DNA of 64,000 bases, taken from assembly GCA_038502055.1 (NCBI GenBank), contig JAXRKN010000033.1:248001-312000 (forward strand), written 5' to 3'. The notes beneath the pieces are model-generated. The model was given only the letters and a program-made list of their open reading frames with translations, ran no database searches and had not been told where the DNA came from. This stretch comes from Tanytarsus gracilentus. Its lineage: Eukaryota; Arthropoda; Insecta; Diptera; Chironomidae. Shown here piece by piece: positions 37,443 through 49,746 of this stretch (the first letter of the stretch is position 1; each line of letters starts with the position of its first letter). A program made the translations under genes and the position numbers.

Positions 37443-39578
37443 TTAGGATTCTGTAATTTTTTTACTCGCCACGTGAACCTTTTGAGCTCGACCTGACGGA
37501 TCCGATGGACAACCCCAATCAGAGCGCGGAATCCACTGCTTTACGGTTTTTATGGACGATTGATTGGGAAAAATTCGCTCAAACACTTGACGATAATAAA
37601 AGCCTTCCTTGCTCAATGGAGTATTGAATGGATAAAGCTCTTTTGCGGTCTCGAATGCTTCATCGCTCACATGACTTGCGGCATACGAGCGAATCGTATC
37701 AATCCAATTGTAACCTACTCCGTCGGAAAATTGCTCTTTTTGTCGCCATAACACATCATCGGGCAAATAATTGTCCACAAATGCTTTACGTAAAATAAAT
37801 TTCTCGACGCTTCCATTGGCCTCGGTTATCATGCGGTCTTCTGGACGAACGCTCATTGCGTCATTGACGAAATTTGTGTCGAGAAATGGAACACGTAATT
37901 CGACGCCCCATGCAAGCGAGGATTTATTTGCTCTCAAACAATCGCTCGACCACAAATTTAGGACACGAGAGACGGTCTCATAATGAAATTCCTGAGCATT
38001 TGGTGCATTATGAAAGTATAAATAGCCGCCGAGAATTTCATCTGCACCCTCGCCGGAGAGGACCATTTTCAGTCCACAACTTTTGATGTAGCGCATGAGG
38101 ATAAACATCGGTATGGATGCACGAATTGTCGTCACGTCATATGTCTCGAGATGGTAGATAATGTCACGCAGACAATCGAGTCCTTCGTCGACAGTAAAAT
38201 GCACTTCATGATGATCACTGCCAATGTAGTCGGCAACCATCTGGCTGTACTTGAAATCCGGTGCATTCTCTAAGCCAACCGAGAATGTCTGCAGTCGAAA
38301 GTTTGGGTCTCGTTCTCGCATAATTTTCGTTGCAATTGATGCGATCAATGATGAATCGACACCGCCACTTAGCAGTGCACCAAAATTAACCTCACACTGA
38401 AGATGTGAACGTACTGCATTCTCGAGTGACTTTCGAAAGAGCTCTAAATCAACCTTCATTTGCGGCACCTTCGCAATCCATTCCTCCTTATGATATTTCA
38501 CAAACTTCCACTTGTTGGATGTGCCGAGTTGATGAGTGAACAAGCTTCCTACATAGTGAGAGTGAGAGAGAGAGAGTGAAAGAATGTTTTGTACATGGAT
38601 GTATGTGCATAGGGGAAAAATTGTATTGTAAATTGATATAAAAGATGTTTATATAAAGATAAATGTGTTTAGACAGCTCCAGCTATCGTCGCCACAGCAC
38701 TGCTACTTATATAGTGTTGAGTGAGAAGAATTGAGCTTATAAATTTTAAACGAAAGCGAGGAAAGTTTTTCTCATTGTAGTTTAGTAAAACAACGTACAA
38801 TTCCCAAGTGGCGATTGGAACTCAAAAGGGGTGTGCAACTTGTTTTTAAAATTTTATTATTTTTTTTGGTAATTTTTATTTTATAAAAGATTCAAAAAGT
38901 CGATGAAATTTTTAAAGCAAAAAATAGTTGCACACCCCTTGGGAGTCAACCATTACCATAATACTTCTTACCTATCGGAAAGTTTAGAATGTATGGGCAC
39001 TTTTCCACCATGCACTTCATCTCACTCGCAATCCAGATGTTGCTGTGCACATCTTCACCGATGTACATTGAGAGTATTCCATACGGACAGCGCGCAGCTA
39101 TGATTCTATTGTTCTTGCGATCGTACAAAGCAAATGCATACATTCCTGTGATATGATGTACTAAATCATCGCCATATTTCTCATACAATCCGATGATTAC
39201 ATCGCAATCACTTCTCGCCACATAGGATTTGTTATAGAACTTTGACAGTTCCTCCGAGATTTGAAGAAAATTGTAGATTTCTCCGTTTGCAACCAATGTT
39301 AGATTTCCGTCTGCTGATTGTAATGGCTGGTCACCGTGCGCCACTCCGACAATTCTCAAGCGCTCATGAATCATTACAACGTGTTCATCTTGAAAGTGAA
39401 CAATGCCCGTTTTATCGGGACCTCGATGACGCTGCAAGCTCGAGCACCTGTAAGCCATTTCTCTAAATGACTCCTGTGGGACGCTTTTCATCGGCTTTTC
39501 ACTGCCATTCATGACTGTTCCTTTATCGCAATGCGGATCTTCGCATGCATTGCCAAAAATACCAAAAATTCCGCACAT
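37443..39578 (-). CDS. asparagine synthetase, glutamine-hydrolysing (2 coding exons)
   Basis: Coding exons are 39578-38972 and 38548-37443 with a phase-1 intron; 570 aa. It converts aspartate, glutamine and ATP to asparagine in the cytosol. The N-terminal glutaminase domain begins MCGIFGIFG with catalytic Cys2, and keeps QRHRGPD, NGEIYNF and SDCDVI. The synthetase domain carries the pyrophosphate loop SGGVDSS (about 263-269), ETYDVTTIRAS, SGEGADEILGGYLYF and RVPFLD. The C-terminal half (WRQKEQFSDGVGYNWID, DPSGRA) is closer to the plant/enterobacterial AsnB form than to the vertebrate one. One oddity: RCPYGILSMYIG stands where the family usually has RDP/RDH-x-G-I-x-P-(L/M)-Y. The ATG lies 2 nt after an acceptor (TTTCAG at 39586-39581), so a separate 5' UTR exon exists upstream. 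The 423-bp coding intron contains a 115-bp inverted-repeat insertion. Confidence 0.94.
38826..38940. mobile_element. 115-bp MITE in the asparagine synthetase intron
   Basis: Perfect 15-bp inverted termini, AAGGGGTGTGCAACT and AGTTGCACACCCCTT. The flanks GGAACTCAA and GGGAGTCAA agree at 7 of 9 positions and could be a decayed target duplication. AT-rich centre, no coding capacity. Confidence 0.7.
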
Positions 39579-39586
39579 ATCTGAAA

Positions 39587-42500
39587 GTTGATAATTTTCT
39601 TACTAAACTTCACAACATAATGGAATTTATTGCATCGCGACACACAACGCCAATGACCTCGTAATCGATTGATATTGAATAAATTTTTTCTCGCTCTCAA
39701 TTTTCTCACATTTTCGTCTTCCAAACCATAAATTTTGATTACATTTCAAGTTATGTTCACTTTTGCTTCTTCATTCACAATTCTTTCTCCCGCTAGTGCA
39801 AGATAAGAGTTTTTTTCTCATCCATTCTTTCTTTCTTTCTTTTTTGTCGAGGGTGTTACATTCATAGCTTGTAGCAATTTAAAGTTGAACGTGGAAAGTT
39901 TATCGTGGGAGAGAAAAGCGAGAACAAGTAAAGTTTTTCGGTACACTTCTCTAAGCTACCGTCGAGGTGTAATGCGATTATTATGGAAAGTTGTTATTTT
40001 TTAAGCTAACTTTCGGGCTTCTCAAAATTGGTAACTAACGCTTAAGGGGAGGTTTTGTAAAGGGTGGACACTAAAATTTAATTTAGAAACTTTATAAAAA
40101 TAAATAATTTTGAAAAAAAATTATTGAAAAATTTATTTATAAGACATAAAAAGTTTCCACCCCTTGATAAATGTTTAATTTAAAATGATTCGAGTATTAA
40201 CACTATTTAGCATTCAAAGTTCACGAATGAACTTGAAATTTAATCATAATTGAGTGTTTATGAGACTTCTCCCATACACATTCAAAAAAATGCTCGAACT
40301 AATTTTTTTTGTATTACGGAAACTTTTGCTTCGTCGACAGATGATTCGTGTTCACGCTTACTCATGAATAAAATTCTCTTTTCGGTCATCGACATTGTGT
40401 TTCGGGATTTACTTTTATCGCAACTAGGAAACAAAATTGTGTAATTTTATTGATGTATAAGACTAGAATATTCAATTTATACATTTTGATAAATTGTAGC
40501 CACTAGTTGTGTTGAAGTTGGATTAAATTACTCAACAATGTAAAAAGAAACAAAATGTTTCAGTTGAACTAAATTAATTTTGCGCAGCTTGTAATTGAAT
40601 CTATAGGTTTTTGGTAGATTTTTGTTTTTGACGAGAGTGACAAAAATTTAATTAAGTTGCAGAATATTCTAGAATTTTTTGAAACAAAATATTTACAACT
40701 CTATTTTAATGAAAAACATCTTCAACCACTTCATTCAACTTAATTCACCGCAAAGTTTTAATTTAAAAATTTCTATTTTACACAGCTTTAAAAATCGCAC
40801 GAAGGAAAATTGTTTTTAAACATCATTCGAAAGCAATTAAAAAGTGTAATGGAATTTTCATCGTCACTCCCGCTTCTCACTTTCAAGCATCCTCTCGTCT
40901 CGTAATTGCATTTCAATTTGAATATGCAAACAACAAATTTTATTCGGTGAAAGAGGAAAGGAAAAAAATGCAAACTACTTGCCTGCAACCAGTTGAATGA
41001 AGCTAAATGAAAATTCAATAAACCACAGCGTTCTCTCGCTATTAAACAACACTTCTCAAAAACTATTGAAAAACTCTGCCCGACTAAATTCTATTTGAGC
41101 GGAAAATTTTTTCGGGAGAGAATTTAAAATTTTGCTACCGCTATCAACGACTCACTGATTGAAAATAAAAATTGAATTGAGTTTTGTGTAGCATTTATAT
41201 GTGTGAAGAACGCTATTCACCACTTTTAAATCGGATTTTCAACATGAGCATCTGATTGGACATTGCAACCTTGAACGTTCTTGCATCATCTTCACACTCA
41301 TTTTATGAATGAAAAGGGAACGAGAATGTGAAAGTATTTTACTACTACAGACTGTAATTTTTTTAACGATAAAAACTTTTATATTTTTTCTTTAGAACTA
41401 AATTAAATTTATTTTAAAAATTAATAAATAAAATTCACGTCCCACCAAAAAAATCTACAATCATCGAGAACTTCTCGAATCCACGCTTTCATTATTGTAA
41501 TGACAAATTTTGTCTAACTTTCTCAAACATTCTCAACGAAAATCCAATTCTTCACATCTTATCGACGCCCAGCATATGTACATACAAATTCCTTCGCTTT
41601 TATTCTTTTTTCAATTCTATGCACGAACAGCGCTATCGTTAAAGAAAGAGAGCGATACAAAAATCTACGCTACTCGGTGTGTTCGAGGGGAAGTGCCGTG
41701 TAATGCGTAATGACTATTGTATAAGGAGAAAAATAAATTGAGTTGGAAGTTGATTAAAAATAAGATTACAAGTTGTTAATTTTCGAGGCAATCAAGGGAC
41801 GATGGAGTTTTTTACGGAGTGGTAATTTTGTGAATGCGAGGAAAAAACTTTGCTACGTGAATTTGGGAAGGGAAAGTAATTTTATGATTTTATTGAAGAG
41901 AAATGACATTTTTGAAAATCCTTTGATAAACTAGAATGTTTAAGTAGTTTTTTTGTAAATTTTCTATTTAATTTTTTAAAACCCCCAGTTCTTTTATTTT
42001 TTCATACAAACAGAATTCCAAAAAAGTGACATGTCACTTGCACTGTCAATAAATTGTACGAAATTTTTTTTGTGTTCCCTTCATTTTCTTTCTCTCTTAT
42101 ATTTTTGCATGGAAGCGAGAAAAAAATTTCGCGAGCATATCGAGTTGAGAGACACGCGCGCACATTGAACAAGGTAGCAACTGCAAATCAACATTGATCT
42201 ATCTTGAAAGGTACGCGCGTTAATAGGATTCACATTATCATAAAATAATTTCAAAACGTGACTTCAATAAAGAGCGCGAGCATTTTTGATGGAGGAAAGA
42301 GAGCGAAAAAAAAATTCTGCGATCTGAACAAGAGGATTAAGGCTTTTGTTACTTCATAATTTTCGAATCGAAAAGTTTTCATACCAACTTTTTTTTGTCA
42401 TAACGCCTAAAAGCCACATGCGATGATGACTAAATTATGACTCAAACGCAGCTTCTCTCAGGAGTTTGAAAAGTGAGTCTGAAGTTCATTCAATTATTAT

Positions 42501-43343
42501 CAGAAGCGATTGTCATCGTTCTCTCACGTTGTTCGCCCCATAGGCCACATCGCTGCTTTTTTCAGGCCGTCATTTAAATTTTCCAATGAGAATTTTTCAT
42601 CGAAAGCATAAAAAAGTTTTTTTTTCAGAGGATAGAAAAAAGTTTTCTCGAACGTGCTTTGAAATGGCCTCAAATAATTATGTTTTTTCGGTTGCTGTTG
42701 CTACTGGAAATTTTTTTAGCATGCATTTAGGGACACAGAAATTTTTCCTTGCATGCCATTCATTTTAATTTGAATGCTGAGACTGAATGTGCACATAACT
42801 CTCGGAGAGCTTCATATCATTAAACATCTTCTCCATCTCGTCATACAGCATCGGGATGCAAATAAACATAACAATGAAAATGGACTTTTTATAGGTCATT
42901 GAGCTCACAAATTTTCATTGTATGCCATATTTCTTCATGATGTCCAACATCGTCCGAGAATTTTTGCAGAGAGAAAATAAAATGAAAGAAGATTCATTGC
43001 AATTGTGAGGCCTTGTGTACATTTTGCTCTTTCGGACAAAATTAGACGTGACAACATAAGAGAGATTTTGTATGTGGATGAACAAGAGAAGGAAATTTAA
43101 TAACAAAAGCATGGCATACATGAAAGTTAATTGAGGTAGACTTCCTACTTAACCTCAGAGATTTATAAATGGAAATTAGAAATAATGTTAGGAACTTTTG
43201 TATGAAAAAGCTTTAAGATATGATTTTGAAATTTTCTTTAAGATCTTTTATTTTTTTCGAAATGAACCTTTTTGACGGCTTATAAATCACCTTTCTTCAC
43301 TTTTAAAAGGTTAAAGTCGCATTCCGAGAATGCTTTGCTACTC
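39587..43343. other. upstream flank of asparagine synthetase, no further gene supported
   Basis: The 5' UTR exon and promoter of the asparagine synthetase gene should lie here, but I cannot place them. A weak inverted repeat near 40060-40166 is noted among the rejected items. Confidence 0.4.
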
Positions 43344-43348
43344 GAGTA

Positions 43349-43984
43349 CACAGTGGTTTCATCCTGAAGAAAATATTACATTTAATGTTTATTTGCTATG
43401 ATCGGTATAAAGGTTGCTTTATCAACGATTTTAATTTTCTTGTGAAAATTTTCATCACTTTTTCATGTAAAAAATGAGATTTTTGTGAATTTTTGAAGTC
43501 GATTTTCTCTCAAAGTAGCAAAAAGTAGCAGACGAAATTTAAAACACCTGATTATTTCAACCTTTGTCTCTGAGAATTTGTGGTCACATTCACATTGCGG
43601 AACATTGCAAAGAACGTACAATGATTCTACGAAAAGGCGATTGGGGTCTCAGACTTTTCAATTTTAAAGCACTTCCAAAGCTTGTTTTGACAGGCATTTT
43701 TTAAAAATAAATAGGAGAGATAGTAAGAAGAAGTTTGATATCAAAAAGTAATTAAGTTTCATGCATAGTTTTAGAGAAAAGTCCCGTTCAAAAAACACAT
43801 AGTTTTGAGGGTACATAAAATTCTTAACTTTGCTAGCTGATTCTGCCTTACTTTCATATGGAGAAAAGAAAAATAATTTCAGAATATTGTGGTCCGAGGT
43901 TCAAAGAATAAATTGAGTAAAAAAGTTGATCAAAAATGTCAATTACATCAGATGTATTATTTTCTTCAGACTGAAACCACTGTG
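43349..43984. mobile_element. Transib-like non-autonomous element with CACAGTG termini
   Basis: Both ends read CACAGTGGTTTCA inward and continue with CTGAAGAAAATA and TACAT, giving 30 of 33 matching positions. The element is flanked by the 5-bp direct repeat GAGTA (43344-43348 and 43985-43989). A CACWRTG terminus with a 5-bp duplication is characteristic of Transib. It is 636 bp with no ORF of note, so it would depend on a transposase encoded elsewhere. Confidence 0.8.
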
Positions 43985-43989
43985 GAGTA

Positions 43990-46900
43990 CTAAAATTTAA
44001 AAGCAAATAAGTCAATTACATCTCAACGCCTGCAACCCTCGAAACACGAATCTTCCATTTAAAATTTTATTCCTTTAAAATCCTCATTTTCAACTCCACT
44101 CACAGTAAAAAAAATTTAAATTCTCATCATTGATTAACTTTTAGAACCCATAAAAAATTTAATTAAACTCTGAAAAAGTTTTGATTTTTTCTCACTCATT
44201 GAAAATTATTTATTTTACCATCATAATTACACCAGCGACGGTGGAAAGGTTTCTCCGACATCAAAGTTAAAAAATTAATGGTTATCTAAAGGGTTTCAAC
44301 TCCGCAAATTAATTTAAATTGTTTGAATTCATTACATCATCATCATCGTTACAGCGGGAAACGTCGAAGAAGAAAATAAAATCTTTTGAAGTCAAAGAGC
44401 TTTTTGAAACTTTTCTCTTCAAAGACGGTTGGGGCTTAAGATGGAACGAGAAAACTATCAAAGTGGTTGTGGAGACGAGATTGCAGCATTCATCAGACTA
44501 ATTGAGTGGAAAATTTCAATAAGACAAATTTTGAATGTCGCAATAATCAAACTAAAAAACTTGAATATTTATGCAAAAGTTTATTTAATTTTTGCTCTAT
44601 TTTTTAACCAGAATATTCTCATTTTCAAAATTTCTTATGCTTACCGCTTTATAAAAAGAAATATCTCAATCTCAACTGACGTGACATTACCCTTACGCAG
44701 CTTTGCTATATCGTCTTTTAAAATCCTCCTCGGAGAGCAATTGATGGGATGTCGATGAGAAAGTGAAACATAAATTTATCTTCTCGTGTTTCTTTCGTAA
44801 ACAGACTCAAACACATTTTTTTATGGTATTGATTGACAAATTTGAAGCAATGAGTCGATAAATGCATTTCGGAGGTTCGATGTCAATTTGGATTTTTATC
44901 GTTTTCGCGAGAAGGGATGAAAATATTAGAGGCAATAAAAAAAGGAGAATTCTATTGAACTTTCCGCTTATCATATGCCCAAAATATTCCCTCGAAACAC
45001 CTCCGCACAAACTCACGCATGTAGATTTTTTTTGGGGTTTATTTTCCTCTTTTTTTATCCATATCGCAAATATTTGGGTCGTTTAACTTCTTTTGCTGTG
45101 AGCTCCTCGAGCAAATCTACAGTGATCGAAAAAAGAAATTTTCTTGAAATTTATTTATTTAGCTCAAACGGAATCCATGTAGCTTTTTTTAAGAGAGAAG
45201 CACTTTGGTAAATAAAATCATCTGAAAAATAAATATAATTTCTGAAGGAGAGTCAATAAATTTCCTTTTTTCCTCTCATTTCGGCAAAAGTTGCAAAATT
45301 TATTTTGTATAGATGTGTTTTGATGAGGATTTAAAGCTCATAATAAAATTGCGATTTCAACACATTTTCCATTTTAAATTCTCATTAGGAAATTTTTCTG
45401 ACTTTTTTTTTGTTTGATGAGGTGTTGATATGAAAAAGTTTATAAAATATATGAACGTTAAAAATATTTAAATTTATCTCGAAAAATTAAGATTTTATCT
45501 CAACAAAATATTTCAATGATGCTTTCAAAGTTTCAATCTTCGTCACCGCACACCTCAATACCTCCATACTCGACAGCATTCTATTGTGATTATAAATGTG
45601 TGTTAGCTTAACAGCTTAAAAAGTATCTCATGTCAACAGGTGTACACATCGTGACGCTATGCAAAAAGAAAAGTTCTCAAGCTCATTATATCAAACACTC
45701 GCTCACTCATCGTGGTGAACGAAGTTGGGGAGGATGAATTTTTTTCAACAAAAAAAATAATTGAGTTATAAACTTTAATGCTTTATGTTATTTCGCGAGA
45801 GAGAAAAAATCATGCTCAAATATACATCATCATCATTCTGCGTACTGACACGTTTTTCGTTCACAACTTTTTGACTCTTTGCCTTGATGAAATTTAAAGG
45901 GAAAAAAGTTTTCATTTCTGCTTCTCATCGCGACTTCGATGAACAAAAGAAAGTTCTCTAAATTTTCGCATCTCCACGAAAAATTCGGGTGGATTTTGTT
46001 GAGAGAGTGATGAAGAGGAAACATATGCCTCGTGCCATGTTTTTCTTTCTCATTTTTGGTTTATGTGTGTTTAGAAAACTCTTCACACACTCGCTGTGAT
46101 GGTTTAAAATTTTTCGGTAAACATAAAATTTTTGCTTATGCTTCAGAAACAAATTGAGCGAGCGACAAAATTTCGAGGGTGTTGAGTGTTTAATTTAGAG
46201 AAAGTTTTAAAGGGTAAAATTTTGTGAATATTAAATTAAACATCTGAAAATTAAATTCCAGGAAAATTCCAAATTTATATAAAATTTGTTTCCTTAAAAA
46301 TTCAAATCTAAAAAATACGTTACACATAAACTTTTATCCATCAACCTCTTATTCCACCTTTAATTTCAAACAAACTTTAAATAAACTGCTTCTCTATAAA
46401 ATTACAAACCTCGGCGAAATTCTTTGTTAATTTAAGCAGTGCTTTTATTAAGAAAAACTTGTGGAATTTCAAACAATGGAGAGATGAAATTATATTGAAA
46501 TTCTTATCTTTTATCTCAGCTCAACACCAAAAGAAAAAGGAGCTTTTATTGCATAAATTTCTCGTCTTGCACATCTCGATTTTTTTTCGGTTTGAATTGC
46601 TTTTAAAAAAGATTACGACGCACCATCACTCTCCGTATTTCACACCAGCAAAAGTTTTATAGCTGTTGTTGTTCTTTTCACCGAAGCGACAATCATAAAA
46701 TATTTAAAAACAATTTAAATGCTAAAAGATAAGCGCACTTTATTGTCTGCATTGCTTTCTCCTTTTTTATCCTTTTTTTTTGTGGGAGTGAATAAAAAGC
46801 TTTTTGTCGGTTTCGTTTTAAAATGGAAAATAAATCTTTTCTATCTTTTGTCTCAGGAATGGAGAAACTTTTAAAGTTCTAATTTTTAACTCAAATAAAT

Positions 46901-47751
46901 TTTTGATGTTGGCAAATAAGTTTAAGTTTATATTTTTTAAGACATGAAAGTTTTGGGTTTTTTAATTTATTTCAGAGGTATGTATCTGATTATTTTCAAT
47001 AAATAATTTTCCGTATTAATTATTTAATTTTCATCTAACTAATAATGTATAGATAAATCCAGGAATAAATCAATATTTTTTTTAATATTTAGTTACAAAA
47101 CTTTATTCAAACGGCTTTTTTTAAATTTTGACCTTTTTGAAAACATTCAAGTAATATTTAACCGTTAGAAAAATTAATGAAATTTCGTCTGATTTTTAAC
47201 AAATGTTAGCTATTAATTTCATTCAAAAAACTTTTAACCCAATTCTGTCTTAAAAGGATACGAAAACAAGTTCTCTATTTAATAAATTAAACTTCATCGC
47301 TCTTATGTTATGTTCTTCAACAATAAAAGCCATAAAGTACGTTTATTGTTGGCATCATGAATATTTAATTCAAATTTAATTATCATCATCATCTCCTTAT
47401 AATGAGTTATAATTCAGAACAGTATCCCTAACTTAACTTCATATACGATTATGCAATAGGCTCATTGTGTTTTCGGCAATTCTACAATTTTATTATCGCA
47501 CTCACATATTTAATTTGAGAGAGGAGTTTGGCAATAAAATCCTAGATTATGTCGCATAAAATTGCTCAAAATTATAGTTTAATAAATAAAATTTGTTTGA
47601 AATTTTACTGTTTTTAGTCTAACTTGATGTTTAATTTTTATTGAGGATTTTACTTAAAAAATATTCAGAAACATAGCTTAAAAGTTTAAAAATATTTGTT
47701 TACATTTAAATTCTAGGAAAACTAAATTTACTAAAAAACCAAAATTCAGTT
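43990..47751. other. intergenic, no supported gene
   Basis: AT-rich; the ORFs at 44319-45211 overlap in several frames and have no recognisable motifs. Confidence 0.5.
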
Positions 47752-47757
47752 TTTAAT
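47752..47757 (-). promoter_or_regulatory. possible poly(A) signal ATTAAA of the downstream Methuselah-like gene
   Basis: ATTAAA on the minus strand, 10-15 nt past the stop at 47770-47768. Confidence 0.35.
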
Positions 47758-47767
47758 AAAACATTTT

Positions 47768-49583
47768 TCACTTCATTCCAATCGTAGTTTCTCTCACTGT
47801 AGAGCTTACACTCGAAACTCCACGATTTGCGTTGATGGATAGGCACCATCTATAGCAAGAAAAGTTTTTCAATTAATTTCAATGAACGAAGGGAAAATTA
47901 TAATCGATTACTTCGACTTAATGAGATTCCTAACTCGTGAATTGCAGACGCAAATGAGGAAAATAATTAAGCCCTGAACGCAGTTGAGAAAATCGAACAA
48001 ACGGAAAATTGTTGAAGACTGTATGTTGAACATCCATGGCACTACTTCCATGACCCATGTCATGCCCATTATAATAAAGAGTTGAAGAAAAATGAAAAAT
48101 CTGAAATAAAATAAAATAATAGAACTTAAAAAATTTAAAACTATTTTCATCTCACTTTGACTTTTCAGCCTCAATTCTCGCATACTGTTGATAGTGTTGA
48201 GTCCACCAAATTTTAATTGCCGTAAGTGAAAAGAAAACAATATTGCTTATCACAACTAGTGCAATCGGCACCCTCACATACATTGCCATGGCAAATGTTC
48301 CATCTTGAATAAAGCACTCTCGACTTCCAAGTCCTGGCAAATATTTTTCCGAAAGAATTTTTGTCGTGTCAATCAGAAAAACGAGCAGCATTATTAATAT
48401 CGGACATCCGTAGCCATAGAAGCAATAGCGGAAGAATCTTTTTTGTTGCTCTTTTCTCGGAATTATTGTAATGCCATGTTGAAAGACGCTTTAGAAAATT
48501 TGACAATAAGGATGGACATTTTTAAAATTAACTTTTTTCAACTCAATTGAAAAAAATCAAGGACGCAAAATTTTGTCACATTTCAACATTGCTTGCAATA
48601 TTTTTTGAAAATTCATGCTCAAATTTTTCACAATTTTTTTGAATTACTAAATAAATTTAAAACTTTTTTAATCAAAAATTGCATTTTAAATTAGAAATCT
48701 CACCTATGACTCTGCCAAATATCAAAACTCATAATGGTCAGCCAACTGAAAGTTATGATGGTACAAAAGTATGATAAATAAGCCAAACCCGTGCATATTG
48801 ATTCATCAATTCCAGCAACAGAAAGTACTTTCACAATTAACAAACTAACGAAGAGAAATGTCAAGTTTGTAATGTAGCACATGAGACATTTTCCATGAAG
48901 ATTCACATTTAACTCTTTGACTTTTAAGTAGACGAATAAAGTTGCTATTAAAAATGGTATGGAGATGGTAAAACCTGAAAAAAATTGTAAAAATTAAATT
49001 TGTCATTAAAAATCACGTAGCTGAACCCTCTCAAAATTAATTAATTACCTACGATATTCCAATATTCACTAACAGCATCTGGATTGTCGCCAAAACACAT
49101 CACAATAGTTCCATGTTCACCATTAATGTCAAAGCAGTAATTATTGTAGTCAACAGTTGTATTTTCATACACAAAAGAACCATTTTTTAAAACTTCCCAA
49201 TGATCATCTTCGTAATCTGCGATATTAAGTTCAAAAAATTCAAGACAAGTGCTTCCTGTCAAAACCGCATAATTTGCGAGATTAACTTCGATGTCACCGG
49301 TTGGTGAGTTGAGAGTGAAATTGTTGAAATCATTTTTTTCGCATGTTCGAATGCACGGCTTGAATTTACATATGCATCCACGTATTTCCGACGGACCTTT
49401 GTCACTGTTTGAAGTTTCTCCGTAGGTACCTGGTGGAAAAATAATTCCGTTCCACAAATAATTTTCACTTTCATCCTTTTTTCCACCAGTTATGTCGACT
49501 GTGTCTCGAATGTCACAAGAATTTTTCCAATGTGCATGAACTTGCTGTAAAATTGTGAGTACAAGAACTAATTTAAAATTCAT
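47768..49583 (-). CDS. Methuselah-like GPCR, copy A (5 exons)
   Basis: Exons on the minus strand are 49583-49049, 48974-48704, 48488-48156, 48100-47912 and 47849-47768; phases agree, 469 aa. It is a secretin-type (class B) seven-helix receptor with the insect Methuselah ectodomain; family members bind peptide ligands and affect stress response and lifespan in Drosophila. A signal peptide is followed by CDIRDTVDITGG, YLWNGIIFPPGTY, RGCICKFKPCIRTC and DYEDDHWEVLKNGSF. The membrane domain shows NLHGKCLMCYITNLTFLF (TM2), FSWLTIMSFDIW (TM3) and FFIFLQLFIIMGMTWVME (TM6). The ectodomain lacks the CC pair seen in copy B (CIRTCEKN against CLRFCCAEN). An intron splits the TM3-TM4 loop that copy B keeps whole. 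The last exon (ends TIGMK) was placed by matching phase and length with copy B. Confidence 0.9.
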
Positions 49584-49727
49584 AACTGGATTTTTTCACA
49601 ATTGACTTCGATTGCGATCTAAGCGCTTCTGTATCAAAAGAGAAACTGAACACGTTTTTAGCTATGAAATCTTTTTATTGTGTGTGTATTATTAGTTAAT
49701 AAAAAAATTCACAACAACTTCCACAAA

Positions 49728-49733
49728 TTTATT
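49728..49733 (-). promoter_or_regulatory. poly(A) signal AATAAA of Methuselah-like copy B
   Basis: Lies 14-19 nt past the stop at 49749-49747 and only about 145 bp before the start codon of copy A. The space for a copy A promoter is therefore small. Confidence 0.6.
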
Positions 49734-49746
49734 TTTTTTAATTGAA

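Noticed and set aside
40060..40166. Weak inverted repeat (AGGGTGGACACT and AGTTTCCACCCCTT)
   Set aside because: The ends match imperfectly and no target duplication is visible; it may be a decayed relative of the 38826 element, but this is not supported.
44319..45211. Overlapping ORFs of 60-109 codons
   Set aside because: AT-driven composition, several frames open at once, and no motif or splice context.
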